This document shows, piece after piece, positions 12,670-25,681 of a DNA stretch of 64,000 nucleotides. Position 1 is the stretch's first letter, and each line of letters opens with the position of its first letter. The stretch is from positions 9,051,501-9,115,500 of the forward strand of contig BSBM01000602.1 of assembly GCA_027924585.1 (NCBI GenBank), read 5' to 3'. A program made the translations under genes and the position numbers. The stretch is from Larix kaempferi. Taxonomy: Eukaryota > Streptophyta > Pinopsida > Pinales > Pinaceae. The notes below the pieces were generated by a model. The model saw nothing but the letters and a program-made list of their open reading frames with translations. It searched no databases and was not told the DNA's origin.

Positions 12670-13322
12670 TTTAGGACTAAGGAAATACTTCATTCCAAGA
12701 TTGATATGAGGAAAGTTGATGGTAATGATCCCATAACATGGATAATCTAGATGGATAAATTCTTTGATCCGCAACAAGTGGCAACTTTACAGAAGGTAAC
12801 TATTGCATCCTTGTATTTAGAGCTTGTTCAATTTGTGTAGTACCACGATTTTTGTGAACATAAAAAGGATTATATTGTCTCTTGGTCCATTTCTATTGAT
12901 GAATTAATATCATATTATGGGTATATTAAGAGCAACAATATCTTTATCCAATAACTTAGGAAAAGGGGCCCAATTAAATAGCACATTCAACAATTTCAAA
13001 AGTTGAGTCTTAGAGTGAAGAACATTCTAGAGGAGAATTTAATGGATCTCTTTGAGCCTAAATGCCTAGATCATGCTTTCAATGCGGCAAGAAAAATTTT
13101 AAAAAAAAATATGGCTACTAGGAGTGTGGCCACTAACATCTATAAAGAGTGCAATATTCCCACTCCTAACCTCACTCAAACTACAAGGTTGATGCCTCAA
13201 CAACTGGATAAAATAATAGCAAATGGACTATGTTTCAATTGTGAAATAAAGTACAGTAAGGAGCATGCGTGTAGTGAGAATGGATGCGTCAAAAACAACA
13301 CTTTTGACCTTACGATTGCCTA
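12670..13322 (+). pseudogene. Ty3/Gypsy gag relic
   Basis: Translation with a few stops and shifts gives a retrotransposon gag: a KIDMRKVDGNDPITWI-like start, then a KFFDPQQVATLQKVTIASL-like core (MDKFF, then SLYLE), then an open 106-codon part (13003-13320). The latter ends in RLMPQQLDKIIANGLCFNCE and then KYSKEHAC. The C-x2-C...H-x-C arrangement and the GLCFNC signature are those of Gypsy gag zinc knuckles that precede protease. Protease and RT do not follow, so only a fragment survives. Confidence is good for the family and low for the exact limits. Confidence 0.72.
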
Positions 13323-13741
13323 AATTGAAGGAATGTAATTAAAATTCGGTTTATATTCAAAATTGGAATTAACGCCTCACCTATTCGACAAGATTGAGAT
13401 AATTAATGTAAACAATTAAATGCCTATGTCATGGATCTAAGTGCTCATATATGCCAGGGATATTTATTGCTTATACACATCCTTTTATCTTTTTATTTTT
13501 GTTTTTATGTAATTTGATTTTTTTGTATTTTGAATTTTATAACTTTCAAAGAAAGATATACCATATAAATTTAAAATAGACAAAAATTAAAAAATTAAAA
13601 TAAAATAAAACATCTAAGTTAATAACTAATAAAATCCTAATTCCCCACATAGGGTGTCACTCCATGCAGGGCCACGTAGCTGGATTATGACACATCCATT
13701 AGTTGAGAGAATGAGGTGAGTTAAACTGAGCTTGAATAAAT
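13323..13741. other. AT-rich spacer
   Basis: Short frames only; no element ends or motifs recognised. Confidence 0.5.
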
Positions 13742-13862
13742 TTCATGAATTTTTGCATGCAAAACCACGATCAAATGCCAAAATTCATGAATTCCTGCAT
13801 GCAAAACCAAAATTTATGAATTCCTGCATGCAAAATCACGATCAAATGCCAAAATTTATGAT
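13742..13862. repeat. Tandem repeat around GAATTCCTGCATGCAAAA
   Basis: Three imperfect units carry ATGAATTYYTGCATGCAAAA, two of them followed by CACGATCAAATGCCAAAATT. No coding content. Confidence 0.7.
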
Positions 13863-14584
13863 AAAATAATAGAGATAATGAACAAAAAAATGAAAAAAAA
13901 ATTGTCAGTGGAGCATCAAACTTAGCATCTCTGCCTCCTTGTTCTCTTGCACAACTTTAAGAGCGTCATGCTGTCAACAAACAACATCGAGAACCAGTAA
14001 AAGCTCGTAATATGATTTTCTCCACATGAATTTATATAAGGTACAGGAATGAACAGATATATTGACATTGGATTAAGATTATTCTTCATATTAATTCACA
14101 GCTTCCAGAACTTGCTAGTGTCTTACTACATCTGTTTACTTTGCAATTTCATTTGGATTGCCATCTCCATCACTTCCTGTCACAATATTTTTATCTCCTG
14201 CATACATTTTCGTAGCTCCAAGTGTAGATATGAACTCCAGATTGTGTGAAGTTGATCAATTTTTTGTTGAAGGTGTCACAACTATAGATATGACTTGTTC
14301 CTCCAAAAAAAGATTGTCGTTGAGCGAAAAGTCTAATAATTTCGACAAATAGTACATCAGTTGGAAAAATAAAGAAAATGCAAGACCATGTTGGATCATG
14401 ATCAACAGTATTATAGTCACCCAATTGTGTTATTCTTGCAGTATTACAGTCACCGAAAAATATTACAATCAATAGTGTTACAGTCTTTTACAAAATTAAT
14501 GGCTTCAACAGCTGGTGGGAATGTGATTGATTATGTAATTGGCACAATTAATGGCTTCAATCAAATTGAAGACTTAATCCCTTA
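13863..14584. other. Spacer with a small repeated motif
   Basis: No gene recognised. ATTAATGGCTTCAA occurs twice (about 14497 and 14549), and AGTATTACAGTCACC-like motifs recur at about 14405-14490. The right border coincides with the break point of the Copia relic that follows. Confidence 0.4.
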
Positions 14585-14589
14585 GCATG

Positions 14590-15126
14590 GAGCATACAAT
14601 TAGCCATTTCTTTTAATGTGTGATTATTTCTCTCAACAACACCATTTTGTTGTGGTTTATACAAAACAATATGTTGCATTTGAATTCCCTATGTGGTGCA
14701 ATAATTAGTAAATTTTTTGTTTACATATTCACTGTCGTTATCTATTCTTAACTTGTGTATTTGATGTCCAAATTGTTTCTCTACAAGGGCCTTGTAGGCC
14801 AAAAACTTGTCAAAAAATTCATTCTTAAGTTTTAAGAAGTAAACCCAAGTGCATATGGAGAAGTCATCGACAATGAAACTTATGAAACACTTCAAGTACG
14901 AAAAAAGAAGTAGAAGGAAGCAAACCACACAAATCACTATGACCAAGATGCAAGGGGTTTGAGGCATGCCAAGAGGCACTTTTTCAAAACTATATGGATG
15001 ATGTTTGTTGAGAACACACCCCAAACAAACACCATCTATGCAAGAGGCGAGAGAAATACTAGTAACCATTATTTTATTACATAGTTGCTGCAATGAGCGA
15101 TAGTTTAAATGAAAAAAATTGCTCAT
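14590..15126 (-). pseudogene. Copia integrase relic
   Basis: The readable parts are a zinc-binding region remnant (MSNFFHLNYRSLQQL then GVCLGC), a catalytic-core stretch with TWVYFLKLKNEFFDKF, and LRIDNDSEYVNKKF, equivalent to the usual SDNGGEF motif. Past a stop it continues with PQQNGVVERNN, the glutamate motif. The first aspartate region (normally HSD..GP) is not recognisable. Not functional. Confidence 0.75.
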
Positions 15127-15644
15127 GCCAAAGTTTGCTCAAGTCATCACCTTTAGCTATAAAGACTTAGGGAAAAGGTGATGACCCAAAATTGTTCAAT
15201 CTGTACAACTTGGTAATATCATCGAAAATTCTGGTTTCTAGGACAAGCTTAGGATCTTTGAAATCCTTTATTACAACTTGGTGAGGTGTAAACTCTATAG
15301 TGTTACCTTCTCCAAAATGAGTGATTTGATCGACTGACAACAAATTGCAGGAAATTCTCGAAACACATTATACATCATTGAATTGAACATCATGTAGTTG
15401 TATTGTTTTAGATCCTACAACTTTAAGAGAATATCTATCATCACCAACAAATATTTGTTTGGTGTTACATTCATTTAGAGCAAAAAAAATGGCTCTATCT
15501 TAGGCATATGATAAGATTCTCTAGAACCAATGAGCCACTCATTAGAAGAAGAAAAAGATGCATTGAAGGAAAAACCGGAAGCCGAAAGTGCATGTCCATG
15601 AGTTGTAGAGTTAGAAGCTGGATCAAGGTTGATGTCGTTTTCTT

Positions 15645-16312
15645 TTACATTGTTGCTTTCAAGGCTTCCATCTTCTTGAAACACTTGGATTCCACATGAC
15701 CATCTTTCCTGCAAAAATTGCAATGACACTCAATATTCATACCCTTTGATTTGGTTAATTTTTCACCATTGGAAAGATGAGTTGGTTGAGAGGGTTTGGG
15801 ACCCTTGTTTTTCTTATTGTTGCAAGGATTTTTCTCCTTGAGATGCTTGGAATTATCATTTTGTTGTGCTACTAGTGCCTTCCTAGAAGTATCGTCATTG
15901 CTAATTACTCCAAGATGTATGAGCTTATCTTGCGCTCTAATCAAGGAATGAAAAAACGATTCAAGAGTGGGTTCTTTATAGTTAGCCCCAAGAGATTCTT
16001 TCATGGAGTAAAAGGTAGATACAAAAATAGAACAGGCGAGACCAAGCTTGGAAAGAATAGCATAAATACATTGGTTTAATGGATTAGCTATTTTTCATTC
16101 TTCAACTAAGGTTCTGAGGGTTTTGAATTTAGATAGATAGTCTTGAATGCAAGAAAAAACACTTGGATTAAAAAAAAACAAATCATTGTCAATATGGTGA
16201 CTTTGAATCTCATTGTGTTTACCAAACACAGTTTCCAATTTTTCCCAAGCCTTATATGGTTCATCAATTCCTTGAAGGTGGAATCGTAACTCATTAGAAA
16301 TTGACATCCCAA
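15645..16312 (-). pseudogene. Copia gag relic
   Basis: The frames include ELRFHLQGIDEPYKAWEKLE and, further on, YLSKFKTLRTLVEE, typical of the Copia gag core. At the C-terminal end a zinc knuckle CHCNFCRKDGHVESKC (C-x2-C-x4-H-x4-C) is intact. The segment is interrupted between about 16095 and 16004 by a stop and by loss of frame. Gag packages the element RNA; here it can no longer be made as one protein. Confidence 0.75.
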
Positions 16313-16330
16313 TTAATCAACGGGATTCAT

Positions 16331-16874
16331 CACATTTATTGACCCATTTTGTTTTCTTATCGTCATCAGTGGGTTCAGTTTCTTTACCTGAAATAATCCG
16401 ATAATGTCCTCCACACAGGATTTCCATGAGAATTAGTTGGTATTGGTAAACAGAATAGCACATGGAGTGGCCATATTGTAATTTGCAGGTAATATGGCTT
16501 CAAAATTATAAATTGACAATCTAGATGCAAAGATATTGAAAAACATGAGACTTGTACAAATTTATGGAAGTAGTATTACAACTCTAATTAAAGACCTTGC
16601 ATATGGATGGTTCTTTACATCATTTGTTTTAAGCCTCCACTATGAGATTCCTTCCAACTAATGTGCTAGATATTCTATCCCTACTTTCTTGTGGAACTCC
16701 TTTTGCTCCAGTACTTCATCCCCTTGGGTGGCATTTTTCCCTCACATGTATGAGGTAGAATCAATGTTCATTTTTAGATGTACTTCAATCTGGATCCTCT
16801 CAACATGATCCCATATTGTATTTTGCATCGACTATTTCACAAACATGGGAATGCTTGAATGTTCGCAAAATGAT
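16331..16874. other. Unassigned spacer
   Basis: No gene or repeat recognised. It may include the 5' leader and LTR remains of the minus-strand Copia relic, but I found no matching LTR pair. Confidence 0.4.
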
Positions 16875-16890
16875 TGTGTGTGTGTGTGTG
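16875..16890. repeat. (GT)n microsatellite
   Basis: A GT dinucleotide run lies ten bases upstream of the LTR that starts at 16900. Confidence 0.85.
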
Positions 16891-16899
16891 CATGGGTAA

Positions 16900-18215
16900 T
16901 GTTGTTACTCAAGATGTAACCAAGCTATTATGAGTCATCAAACAACCTGCTTTAGGTCTTCAAGCTAGCCCTCGAGACCATAGGGGGTAACCCTCGATGA
17001 TCAAAATGAAACTGGGTGCTCATTGTCACTAGGCAGCAACATAAAACAATTCAACAAAAAGGTAGATTCCATATTTAAGTCACAAGAACATGTTTAAACA
17101 AGTAAAAGGATTGAAAGGATGAATTAATAATTACGGAAGCAAGTTGGGATAACAATGAGGTAAATCCTTCAGACAAGGAGTCTTTGTAGTGGGAAACGGA
17201 GTCTCATTCAACAAAACATTAAGATGATAAAAAGGATTGAATGGATAAATAGAAGAGGAAAGATCTCAACTGCAAACAACATAATTGAAACCTGGAAACA
17301 AAGTGAAAACAGGCGAGGTGTTTCCAGGACAAAGTCTTGTAGTTCAAAGTTACAAAATAGATTTAGATTTTCATTACTCTCAAATAGGTTTCAAATCCAG
17401 GTAACAGGGAAAGAAGTGTCACTTCCTACTGCAGGCAGCTTTGCTGAAAACTATTCAATATGTTAATTAAAACTTCTAAAGAAACACATACACCATGTCG
17501 AGCAATAATGACCATTATTTCGTACATATATCAATGCCATGCTGATTCAAAACGAGTAAATAACCAGTTCACACCAGCAAACAAATATCACATCATGTGT
17601 CCATTAATGTAAGATATAAAGTAAACTCAGATTTCATCTCATAACTTAGAATAAAAGAGGTTTATTTACATAAAAGAAGAGCTCCAATAGAGCATAAAAT
17701 TTACAAACTAGCAAAAATGAGAGGAAGATCCTCTGGAAAATTCTCGATCTTCACACTATTAAAACATCCCTCAAAGGGTACATACAAAACTCAACCAATA
17801 GGTTGCCAAAAAATCCTAACTCTCCTCCTCTTTTACAATGATTTATCATTGCCTTTATATAAGTTTAGACTCTTGATAGTTGAGTAACCGCCTAGCTAGC
17901 CCATTTTACCAATGGGTTTTGAAAGTGGTTTTGGAGGATAGAAAACGAACTTCGAAACCTTTATCCATAGCTCTGAATATCTAGATCGGTGACAAGTGTC
18001 ACCATCATTTTCTTTTCAGAGAGCTAATACATCATTAAAACACATTGTGAAAGGGCTCTGAAATACAATGCACACCATTGATTAAAGTTTAGAAGTGACT
18101 GCTAGATTTATCCATTTCCAACTTACCAAGCGACCTTATAATATAAATTTTTTTTCTATAGGATATTCTATATAAACAAAAACCCATTCCTTAAAAAAAT
18201 TAACATGTTACAACA
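16900..18215 (-). repeat. 3' LTR of the gag-only element
   Basis: A 1316-bp partner of the LTR at 21362-22674. Shared landmarks include GACCATAGGGGGTAACCCTCGAT near the left end and CATGTTACAACA at the right end. An open frame at 17224-17466 is not shared intact by the other copy and is not considered a gene. Confidence 0.85.
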
Positions 18216-18652
18216 TCGACTCCCATTGAACGGTGGGATGGTGCTTCCCTGCGAGGCACAAAGAACCGTAGACCTATGCCTTCGCTCCTTTGGGCATGGA
18301 GTCATTATGCTCTGATTCGAGCCAATCTTGCCAATAGAATTTCATGAACCTAATTTGTAACCAAACCCTGAAAACATGCTCTTTGTTTTATGTTCCATGT
18401 CTTTGCTTGTTCATTATGACTATCGAAAGAAAACTTGTGCACACAAAATGAAACAAATTGTTCTACTGCAAAATTGAATTTAAAAATGGAATAGGAGATC
18501 AACTACAAACTTTATTTATGTAAAAGTTTCCTAATTTGATTAGTACAAGTACTCCTCTCGTTAGGTAAAATCACATTTAAAGTGTAACCAATAAATCACT
18601 TCATTGGACAACTGAACCTCTTTCATACCTTTATTTATGAAAACAAAAAAAT

Positions 18653-19238
18653 TGTTGGTTGTGGAGCCCGATTTTCCTGATTCAAAGGTTGTGTTTTAGT
18701 CGTTTTCGGATCCCAGTCCATGATGAGGGGGTGTGGGGGGGCTTACCCCCACACTATAGTTTCCATGGGGGGTCTAGGGGGGAAATGACTACTTTTGGGA
18801 TCCCCCTCTTGGCTGGGGTTTGGGGGCAGTGCTCCCATAGCGAAAATTTCAGAAAAATGCCTTGTAAAATGTTGTAATTTCATAGTCATGACTTGGTCAG
18901 TAATGGGTAATTTACAGTCCCATGGTTTTGGGTATCCTATGGTATTTTACCATGGTAATCCCTCTTTAAAAGGAAGGCATTGTAATACAGTTGTGTATTG
19001 TAGTATTGTAAAGATATCTGTAATTGTGTGAGAGAGTGAAGAGGAAGTTACAGTGGATGTGTTGCGATTTGTATTCCTTCATTTACTGGATGGTATAATA
19101 AAAGGACTAGCAATTTCTCTGTGGACATAGCCCATATTGGGTGAACCACGTATATCGGTGTCTCTCTTGTATTGTGTTTATGTGTTTTATTTCTGCATCT
19201 TATTTTATGTCATTGTTCTGTGATCCAATTTTCTAACA
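18653..19238 (+). mobile_element. Solo LTR nested in the gag-only element
   Basis: It runs from TGTTGGTTGTGG to TTTCTAACA. Near its right end it has CTCTGTGGACATAGCCCATA and then GGGTGAACCACGTA, the typical R-U5 layout of Copia LTRs. The flanks AAAAT (18648-18652) and AAAAG (19239-19243) match at four of five positions. A G-rich tract lies at 18725-18785. Open frames across it are by-products. Confidence 0.75.
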
Positions 19239-19269
19239 AAAAGTATTGTAGGCTCTACAGGATCATAAA

Positions 19270-20935
19270 AATTATCACAAGAAAAATTTCTCGTCAACAT
19301 CAAGCTCTTCGCCTTGATCAAGATGTGTGAGTTTATTTTGTATTCTTTGTGCTTCTTGGATGATACCAAACACCTTTTGTTGTGATTCAAATGAAATTGA
19401 AAAGGAATACAATAAGATGCCTTCAACATCTTTGAAAAATTCAACATAATTATGCTCACTAAAACGTTTTTCAATGATTCCCTCCTCATATGAATGATCA
19501 TATGTGTCAAATATGTGATTTGGTTCTATAAAACAATTTGGCTCGTTGCTTCCATGATATTGTTGTTCAAAGTTCAATGTAAAAGGAAATACTACTAGCT
19601 GAAACTAATCATCTTCATACTCATTATAAATAGTTGGGTTGTTATAAATTTTTGTAAATAATGATAAAGAGTTTTTCCCTTCTTTGTCAACAGCTCCATT
19701 TTCAAAAAGGGATGACAACAACATATCCTCATAAGTTAGCATCTGAACCTTTGCTTTCATAATACATAGATTTGGCATTGGAAAATTCAATAAAAGAGAG
19801 TTCAGAAATATGTCTTTCTTCGGTATCATTTTGCATTAAACATTCATTCCTTCACATATATTTAATGAATTCTTGGGTAATAGATTCATGGAAATCGTCT
19901 TGAACATGAAAATATTCTTGCTCTATTTGACATGCAACCTCATCATTGAGGGAACCAATCCACATTGTCACGAAATAGATTCAAGTGATCTTCAGTAATA
20001 TTAACTTCATTTAGAGCTTTAATATATTGTTTGTATTGGAGTTGTTCAAATCGAATAATCAAATTTTGTATCATTCCAATTAAGCTATCAATATCAATCT
20101 TTTAAGATTCATAGGATAGAATAGTGTTTGCATTTATTTGTTGTTGTACCTCTCTCTACTTCAATATTTGATCTTTGTTAACCCTTTGGCTAGTTAATTT
20201 TCCACAAGTCCATAAATTATTTTCTAGTTCTATTGCATTTGTGAACATTTGATGAAGACTACAAGACCTCCTTTCTTTGAGATAAAAAGCAAAATCAGAA
20301 TTATTGGATGAGTTATAATATATCATAAGGGCGAATGACTTTTGGAATACTAAGATAGAAACTTTGAAATCTCTAATTGAATTGAGGTAATGTTTCATCC
20401 TTATTCCTTCTCATGGATTAGAACTCAGTAATATAATAGTGATGACTCTTTCATTCATCCCATTTGTAAAAAAATGTATCATGAAAATCCATCCACGAAG
20501 TGATAGAACCAAAAAACAACAACCTCTCTGAATCATTGTCTACAAACTCCTTCCAAGGAATGAATGAACATCCTCATGAACACATCATCATGCTAAATTT
20601 CTAGGTCATTGATGTAGTTTTGAAATGCTTCTATATGTTTCTATGTTGTAACGCTACCATCTCCTTTGAACCTTGGAAGGGATTTAAGATACTTAACATA
20701 TCATGGAGATTTAATGGAAGCAAGAGGGCTATATATATGTTTGAAAAGTGTGAATGAATCTTGACGGGTTGGTAACAACGGTAAAATAATGACTGTAGGA
20801 GAGGGGACATCATTCATATTTTCAATAGGTTCACAACATTGATTATGATTTGGAAGGATAGGGATTTGGATTTCTTTCTTAACAAAGGTTATAGGGATGG
20901 TCAATTTATCTTCATTGTCAAAAAGAAATAACAAA
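19270..20935 (-). pseudogene. Gag relic of the TR-GAG element
   Basis: Pieces of one protein can be read in shifting frames on the minus strand: KYLKSLPRFKGDGSVTT, then KHIEAFQNYINDLEI, then FMRMFIHSLEGVC (about 20700-20515). Further on come TSWMDFHDTFFYKW (about 20490), ITEF (about 20420) and FYLKERRSCSLHQMFTNAIE (about 20300-20240). This order (a P+F.GD start, HIEAF, a R.F..SLEG..R.WF-like block, ITEF, KERRS.SL.QMF) is that of the gag found alone in plant TR-GAG elements. Several stops and frame changes make it non-functional. The rest, to 19270, is open but not recognisable. Confidence 0.7.
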
Positions 20936-21336
20936 GAAATCCGGTCTATCTCAACAATGCAGGAAGATGGAAAAAAAATTATTTTTCTGATAAGGATATA
21001 GTTTTGGTTTTATGATCACCCAAAAATACAAAGAAAAGGATAATCCTCTTCAAATGTATAGGAAAAAGGAAAGAAAGAAAGAACTGACCAACTTAACCAA
21101 AACTTCTTAAATGAAATTCATGCTTTGATGCATGGTCTTTCTGCTCGGTGTCTTCATTTATCTGATTAATAGGGATCACTTCCCAATGGAGTCTTGAAAT
21201 TTTGTGGAGTCACCAAGTGAAAACTTGACTAAAATATCTTCTTAGAAAATCAAGCATCTTGTTCTTCTTCTTCCTGTTCACCTTCAAGAAATAGACTCTT
21301 GTTGTTTATCCCACATAAGAAAACTTTGGAGATTTA

Positions 21337-21355
21337 GTCCCCAACAACAATGCCA
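21337..21355 (-). other. Primer-binding-site-like motif
   Basis: TGGCATTGTTGTTGGGGAC on the minus strand lies six bases inside the LTR end. It resembles the TGGCGCCGTTG...GGGGA motif found at this place in many plant Gypsy elements, and it decides the orientation of the element. Confidence 0.5.
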
Positions 21356-21361
21356 TCTTGA

Positions 21362-22674
21362 TGTTGTTACTCGAGATGTTATGGGATGTAACGAAGCTAT
21401 GCTAAGTCATCAAACAACCTACTTTAGGTCTTCAAGATGGCCCTTGAGACCATAGGGGGTAACCCTCGATTATAAAAATGAAATTGGGTGCTCACTATCA
21501 CTAGGCAGCACCATAAAAAAAATAAGCAAAAAGGTAGATGCCATATTTAAGTCATAAAAACAAGTTTAAACAAGTAAAAGGCTTGAAAGGATGGAGGAAT
21601 AATTGTGGCAACAAACCAGGATAAAAATTAAGTAAATCCTTCAGACTAGGAGTCTGTCCAGTGGGAAATGTAGTCTCGTCCAGCTAGACATCTAGATGAT
21701 AAAAAGGATTGAATTGAGAAATACAAGAGGAAAGATCTCGACTGCAAACAATAAAATTGAAACCCAGAAACAAATTGAAAACGTGTGAGGTGTATATTTT
21801 AGGATAAAGTCTTCATGTTCAAAGTTACAAAATTGATTCATACTTTCATTACTCTCAAATAGGTTTCAAATCCAAGTAACAGGGCAAGAAGTGACACTTC
21901 CTATTGCAGGAAGCTTTGCTAAAAACCATTGAATATGTTAATTAAAACTTCTAAAGCAACACATACACCATGTTCTGTACATATATCAATGCTATGCTGA
22001 TTCAAAATGAGTAAATAACCAGTTCACACCAGTGAACAAAGACCACATCATATGTCCAATAATGCAAACTATAAATAAAACTTAGATTTCCTCTTGTAAA
22101 TTATTTAAGAAAAGAAGTTTGATTTACATAAAATAAGAGCATGAATAGAGAAAAAAATTTACAAACTGGCAAAAATGAGAGGAAGAATGCTCTGGAAAAT
22201 TCTCGATCTTCCCACTATTACAACAACCCTCAAAGGGCACATACAAAACTCATCCAACATGCTTCCAAAAATTCCTAGCTCTCATCCTCTTTTACAATGC
22301 TTTATCATATCCTTTATATAAGTTTAGACTCTTGACAGTTGAATAACCGCCTAGATATCCCTCTTTACTGGCGGGTTTTGAAAGTGGTTTCAGAGGATAG
22401 AAAACAACCTTCAAAACCTTTGTCCATATCTTCGAATGGTCGAATCGGTGACAAGTGTCACCATCGTGTTCTTTCGAAAGGTTAGTACATCGTTAAAACA
22501 CCCTGTGTAAAGGGATCTGAAATGCAACACGCATCGTTGATTAAAGTTTAGAAGTGGCGGTTAGATTTGTCCATTGCCAACTTACCAAGCAACCTTATAA
22601 TATAAGGTTTTTTTCTATATGAGAGTGTATATAAACAAAACCGCATCCCCTAAGAAAATTAACATGTTACAACA
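21362..22674 (-). repeat. 5' LTR of the gag-only element
   Basis: A 1313-bp direct repeat of 16900-18215, with about one difference every ten to fifteen bases by eye, which indicates an old insertion. The ends are TG...CA on both strands. Confidence 0.85.
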
Positions 22675-25435
22675 TGTAATTTTTTCAAAGGTGGCCTTCA
22701 TTATCTTTTCATTTGAGATCCTTCCTTCATGACTAGCTCCTTCTTTCTCTATCCTTATGGAAAGAAACACATGATGTGTTTAGGCTATATGATGTGTTCC
22801 CAACCCCTAGCATCAAGGGGCATCTATTATGACCCAAATTTCTCTCACTGACAACATTTAAGTGGTTGTGCATATAAACATCACAAATTAGCATATACAT
22901 CACATAAAGGAGTTAATTACATGATTCATAGGACATTTATACACCAAAAAGAAAGGTCAAACATTCAATTTACTATTTTTAGATTTGGACAAGATATCCC
23001 TCTAAACTCATACCATTACAACTAGAAAAACCTTGATAATTACACAACCCCTATAAACCAGTGATTCAATGATTTTCATGATCTATAGATGTGAAGCCTG
23101 ATTCTTGGAAATGATAGGTGGTTGAAAATAGGTCTTGTTATACCATCGATCTCATCAATATTTAGGCATATGGATAACCATGCCTAAAGTATAGGCATTC
23201 CTATTATAACTAGAGCAACTTGTAGCTCAATTTTAGTCTATAAATAGAGGCCATTGCACTATAATTGATAGGAATAATTTAGAGTAGTGTTGTGTTAGTG
23301 GATTGAAGCCAAATGGTGTGAAGTGCATTGTCTCCATCTACTATTGAATGAGTTCACTTACTCTTATGTTGTCCACACCTCCCTAAAGTGACCATTAATA
23401 AGGGGAAGTGTTGCACGTTCATCTTCATAGATTGAGATTGAGCCCTATCAAAGGATAAAAGGACCCTCCTATGGGGAAGATTGGAGTCCACCTGACTACA
23501 ATCCTCTTCCTAGTGATATAGCTTAGTTATTGTTTTTTTTTATTGGGATAGAATCAACTTCTTCTTCTTCTTTTTTATTGTTTTAATGTTTTACCAACCA
23601 TTATGCATGCTAGAAGATAGATACATTGTTCACTAATTCTCTTTATCCGCTCCTAACTCTAACAATGAATTGAGATAGAGTTTTTTCTACTTCCACGCAC
23701 AAAACGCCCTTATGTATAGTGCTTTCTAACCTAATATTTTTCCATAGTCTTCCACGGTTTCTTGGTGTAATAGCTGCATTTGTACAACAACCTCATCATT
23801 ATCTTTCAACCAAACATCATCTAACTTTTCATGTGCATCATCTGAATGCAAGTCAATAGTGTCAAATACATTGGCCTTATCATCAATTTAGAAATAAATA
23901 ACTCCCATGGGCATCATATCTTATTGTGCCTTTCTTTGACTCATTTCTTAAATATTAGAATCCTCGTCATTTAAATTTCTTGTTGTGATTGCATCTTCTT
24001 TCTCCACTACAATTTCTTCACTATTGACTTTCCTTGACACCTCTATTTTTTAGTGTAAGAGTTGTGTACAATCAAATACCTTCATTTTTGCTACCTTCAT
24101 GAAAGAAGTTCAAGTACCCAAGGTGCATGCGTTTAATAGATTCTAGATTGCAATAAAAATATCCATTCAAAAAGGTACAATCTATTGATAGAGACTTACA
24201 TCTAAAATTTCAAGGAGAAGAATCAATTGTTCCACGCAATTAAAACCATTCCCTATGTAGTGAGGAAAGCACACTAGACTTTTTGTTGGATTGAAAAAAT
24301 TCTAAGTGTTGTTGAAAGGATTATTGCATTTTCTTGTTTAGATGGTATTTTTTCCTCTAATGGTTTCTTTCCAATTTTTTTCATTGAAGTAAAAAGGTCT
24401 AGTGTTAGGCATGACTCTTTCAAACGAGCTTATTTCAAGGGATGAAGGCGTTTTCCATGAATGTCCTTGCTTGCTCTATAGCTTGATAATCAAAATCTTG
24501 GAAAGGAAAGAGTGAAGCGGAGTGCGAGTGATGTTATTGAGTTTGGAAGGGAGGTTATATGTTATTCTCTCCCTTTTTCTCTTGTTGGGATTAATTTTAA
24601 ACCCCGAGTTACGATATCATTGTTGTTGATTCCCTGACAGTTGCATTAAGATATGGTAAATATCACAATCATGGATATACTCAATTTCACTAGATGGAAT
24701 CAATCTCTCTTTGAGGGAAGATGAATCTATTTGAGAGAAGGTTCTGAGGGTACCAAAAATCCTATGTTATGTTTATCTTAGCCAATATGGATAGAAACCA
24801 TGTATTTTAAATTGGATGAGGAATTTTCAAGCTTTGTATTGACTACTCAACATGGGATACCAATAAGGGTGAGGATTCTCTCTTATAATTATGCAAATAT
24901 ATTCATTGGCAATCATTGCATAATCGAATTTTGAAGTTCCAAATCAATTATTTACATTTCTATGGTCTCATATCTTGAAATGCCTATCAAGTTATTTTGA
25001 TTATCTAACACTTACATGTCTTTCATGTGTGACATTTTTAATATCTTGCTAAAAAGAATAAAAGTTGTCTATGGAGAAATCAAAGTTACAAAATGGAAAG
25101 GAAAGTGAAGGACTCTCTTCACCTTCGTTTAGGGATAAATGCATTTACATGAGAGGGGTATCAAATAAAATAGAAAACATTATTGAGAGGGATTTGCAAT
25201 TTGGGATTAACCAAACCATCATTCATCCATGGTGAATCACATTAAGTATCACACAATTAAAACACACGCATTAAAGGCCATTCAAAAATATTGCATGCAA
25301 TTTTAGATGAAAATGTTTGATGAAGATCAATACTCACTAACTACATGCTAAGTATTTTATGTCTTGGTTGAATATTCCTTCAAATTCAAAATTTTCAAAA
25401 CGTTTTCTATGCATTCGTGTTCTAATGGAATTATT
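22675..25435. other. Long stretch without recognisable genes
   Basis: AT-rich DNA with many short frames and no domain or element border that I recognise. It includes a T-rich run with a TTC triplet repeat (about 23530-23575). The right end is the insertion site of the LINE. Confidence 0.5.
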
Positions 25436-25452
25436 AAGGTCAATGATGCTTG
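25436..25452. repeat. Left target-site duplication of the LINE
   Basis: AAGGTCAATGATGCTTG, identical to 44463-44479, 19 kb away. Confidence 0.93.
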
Positions 25453-25681
25453 ATCCCCCAATCACCACTCACTTTGGGAACTACAATCTATTTCCAATTC
25501 ACTAGATGAAAACCCTTATACTCACTGGTTGGGAGCAAGTGTAAAACATTTAGAAGGCAGAGGTAATCCGAGAGTGCTCTGAATTTTTGCATTTTTTGCA
25601 CGGAGGCTAGGGTTCCGTATGGGTTTTCCTAGAGGGGGTGGATCCCCCTACGTCTCGTAGCATACGCACGAGGAGGAAGGG

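Larger units (their letters stand above)
14585..16330 (-). mobile_element. Copia relic: gag, protease and integrase remains, no LTRs seen
   Basis: The minus strand encodes, in order, pieces of gag (16312-15645), protease (about 15730-15480) and integrase (15126-14590). The element stops abruptly at about 14585, inside the integrase. There is no RT and I could not find LTRs, so it is a truncated, decayed insertion. Confidence 0.8.
16900..22674 (-). mobile_element. Gag-only LTR retrotransposon (TR-GAG type)
   Basis: Two direct repeats of 1.3 kb (16900-18215 and 21362-22674) start TGTTGTTACTC and end ACATGTTACAACA on the plus strand. They flank 3.1 kb of internal DNA. Orientation is minus: next to the right LTR lies a primer-binding-site-like TGGCATTGTTGTTGGGGAC, resembling the TGGCGCCGTTG...GGGGA motif of Ty3/Gypsy Tat-like elements. 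The only internal coding remains are of a gag; no protease, RT or integrase was found. The TSD is GGTAA (16895-16899) against TGTAA (22675-22679), one mismatch. A solo LTR (18653-19238) is nested inside. It fits the plant non-autonomous group called TR-GAG. Confidence 0.8.

Noticed and set aside
17224-17466. 80-codon frame on the plus strand in an LTR
   Set aside because: The second LTR does not keep the frame, and no family is recognised.
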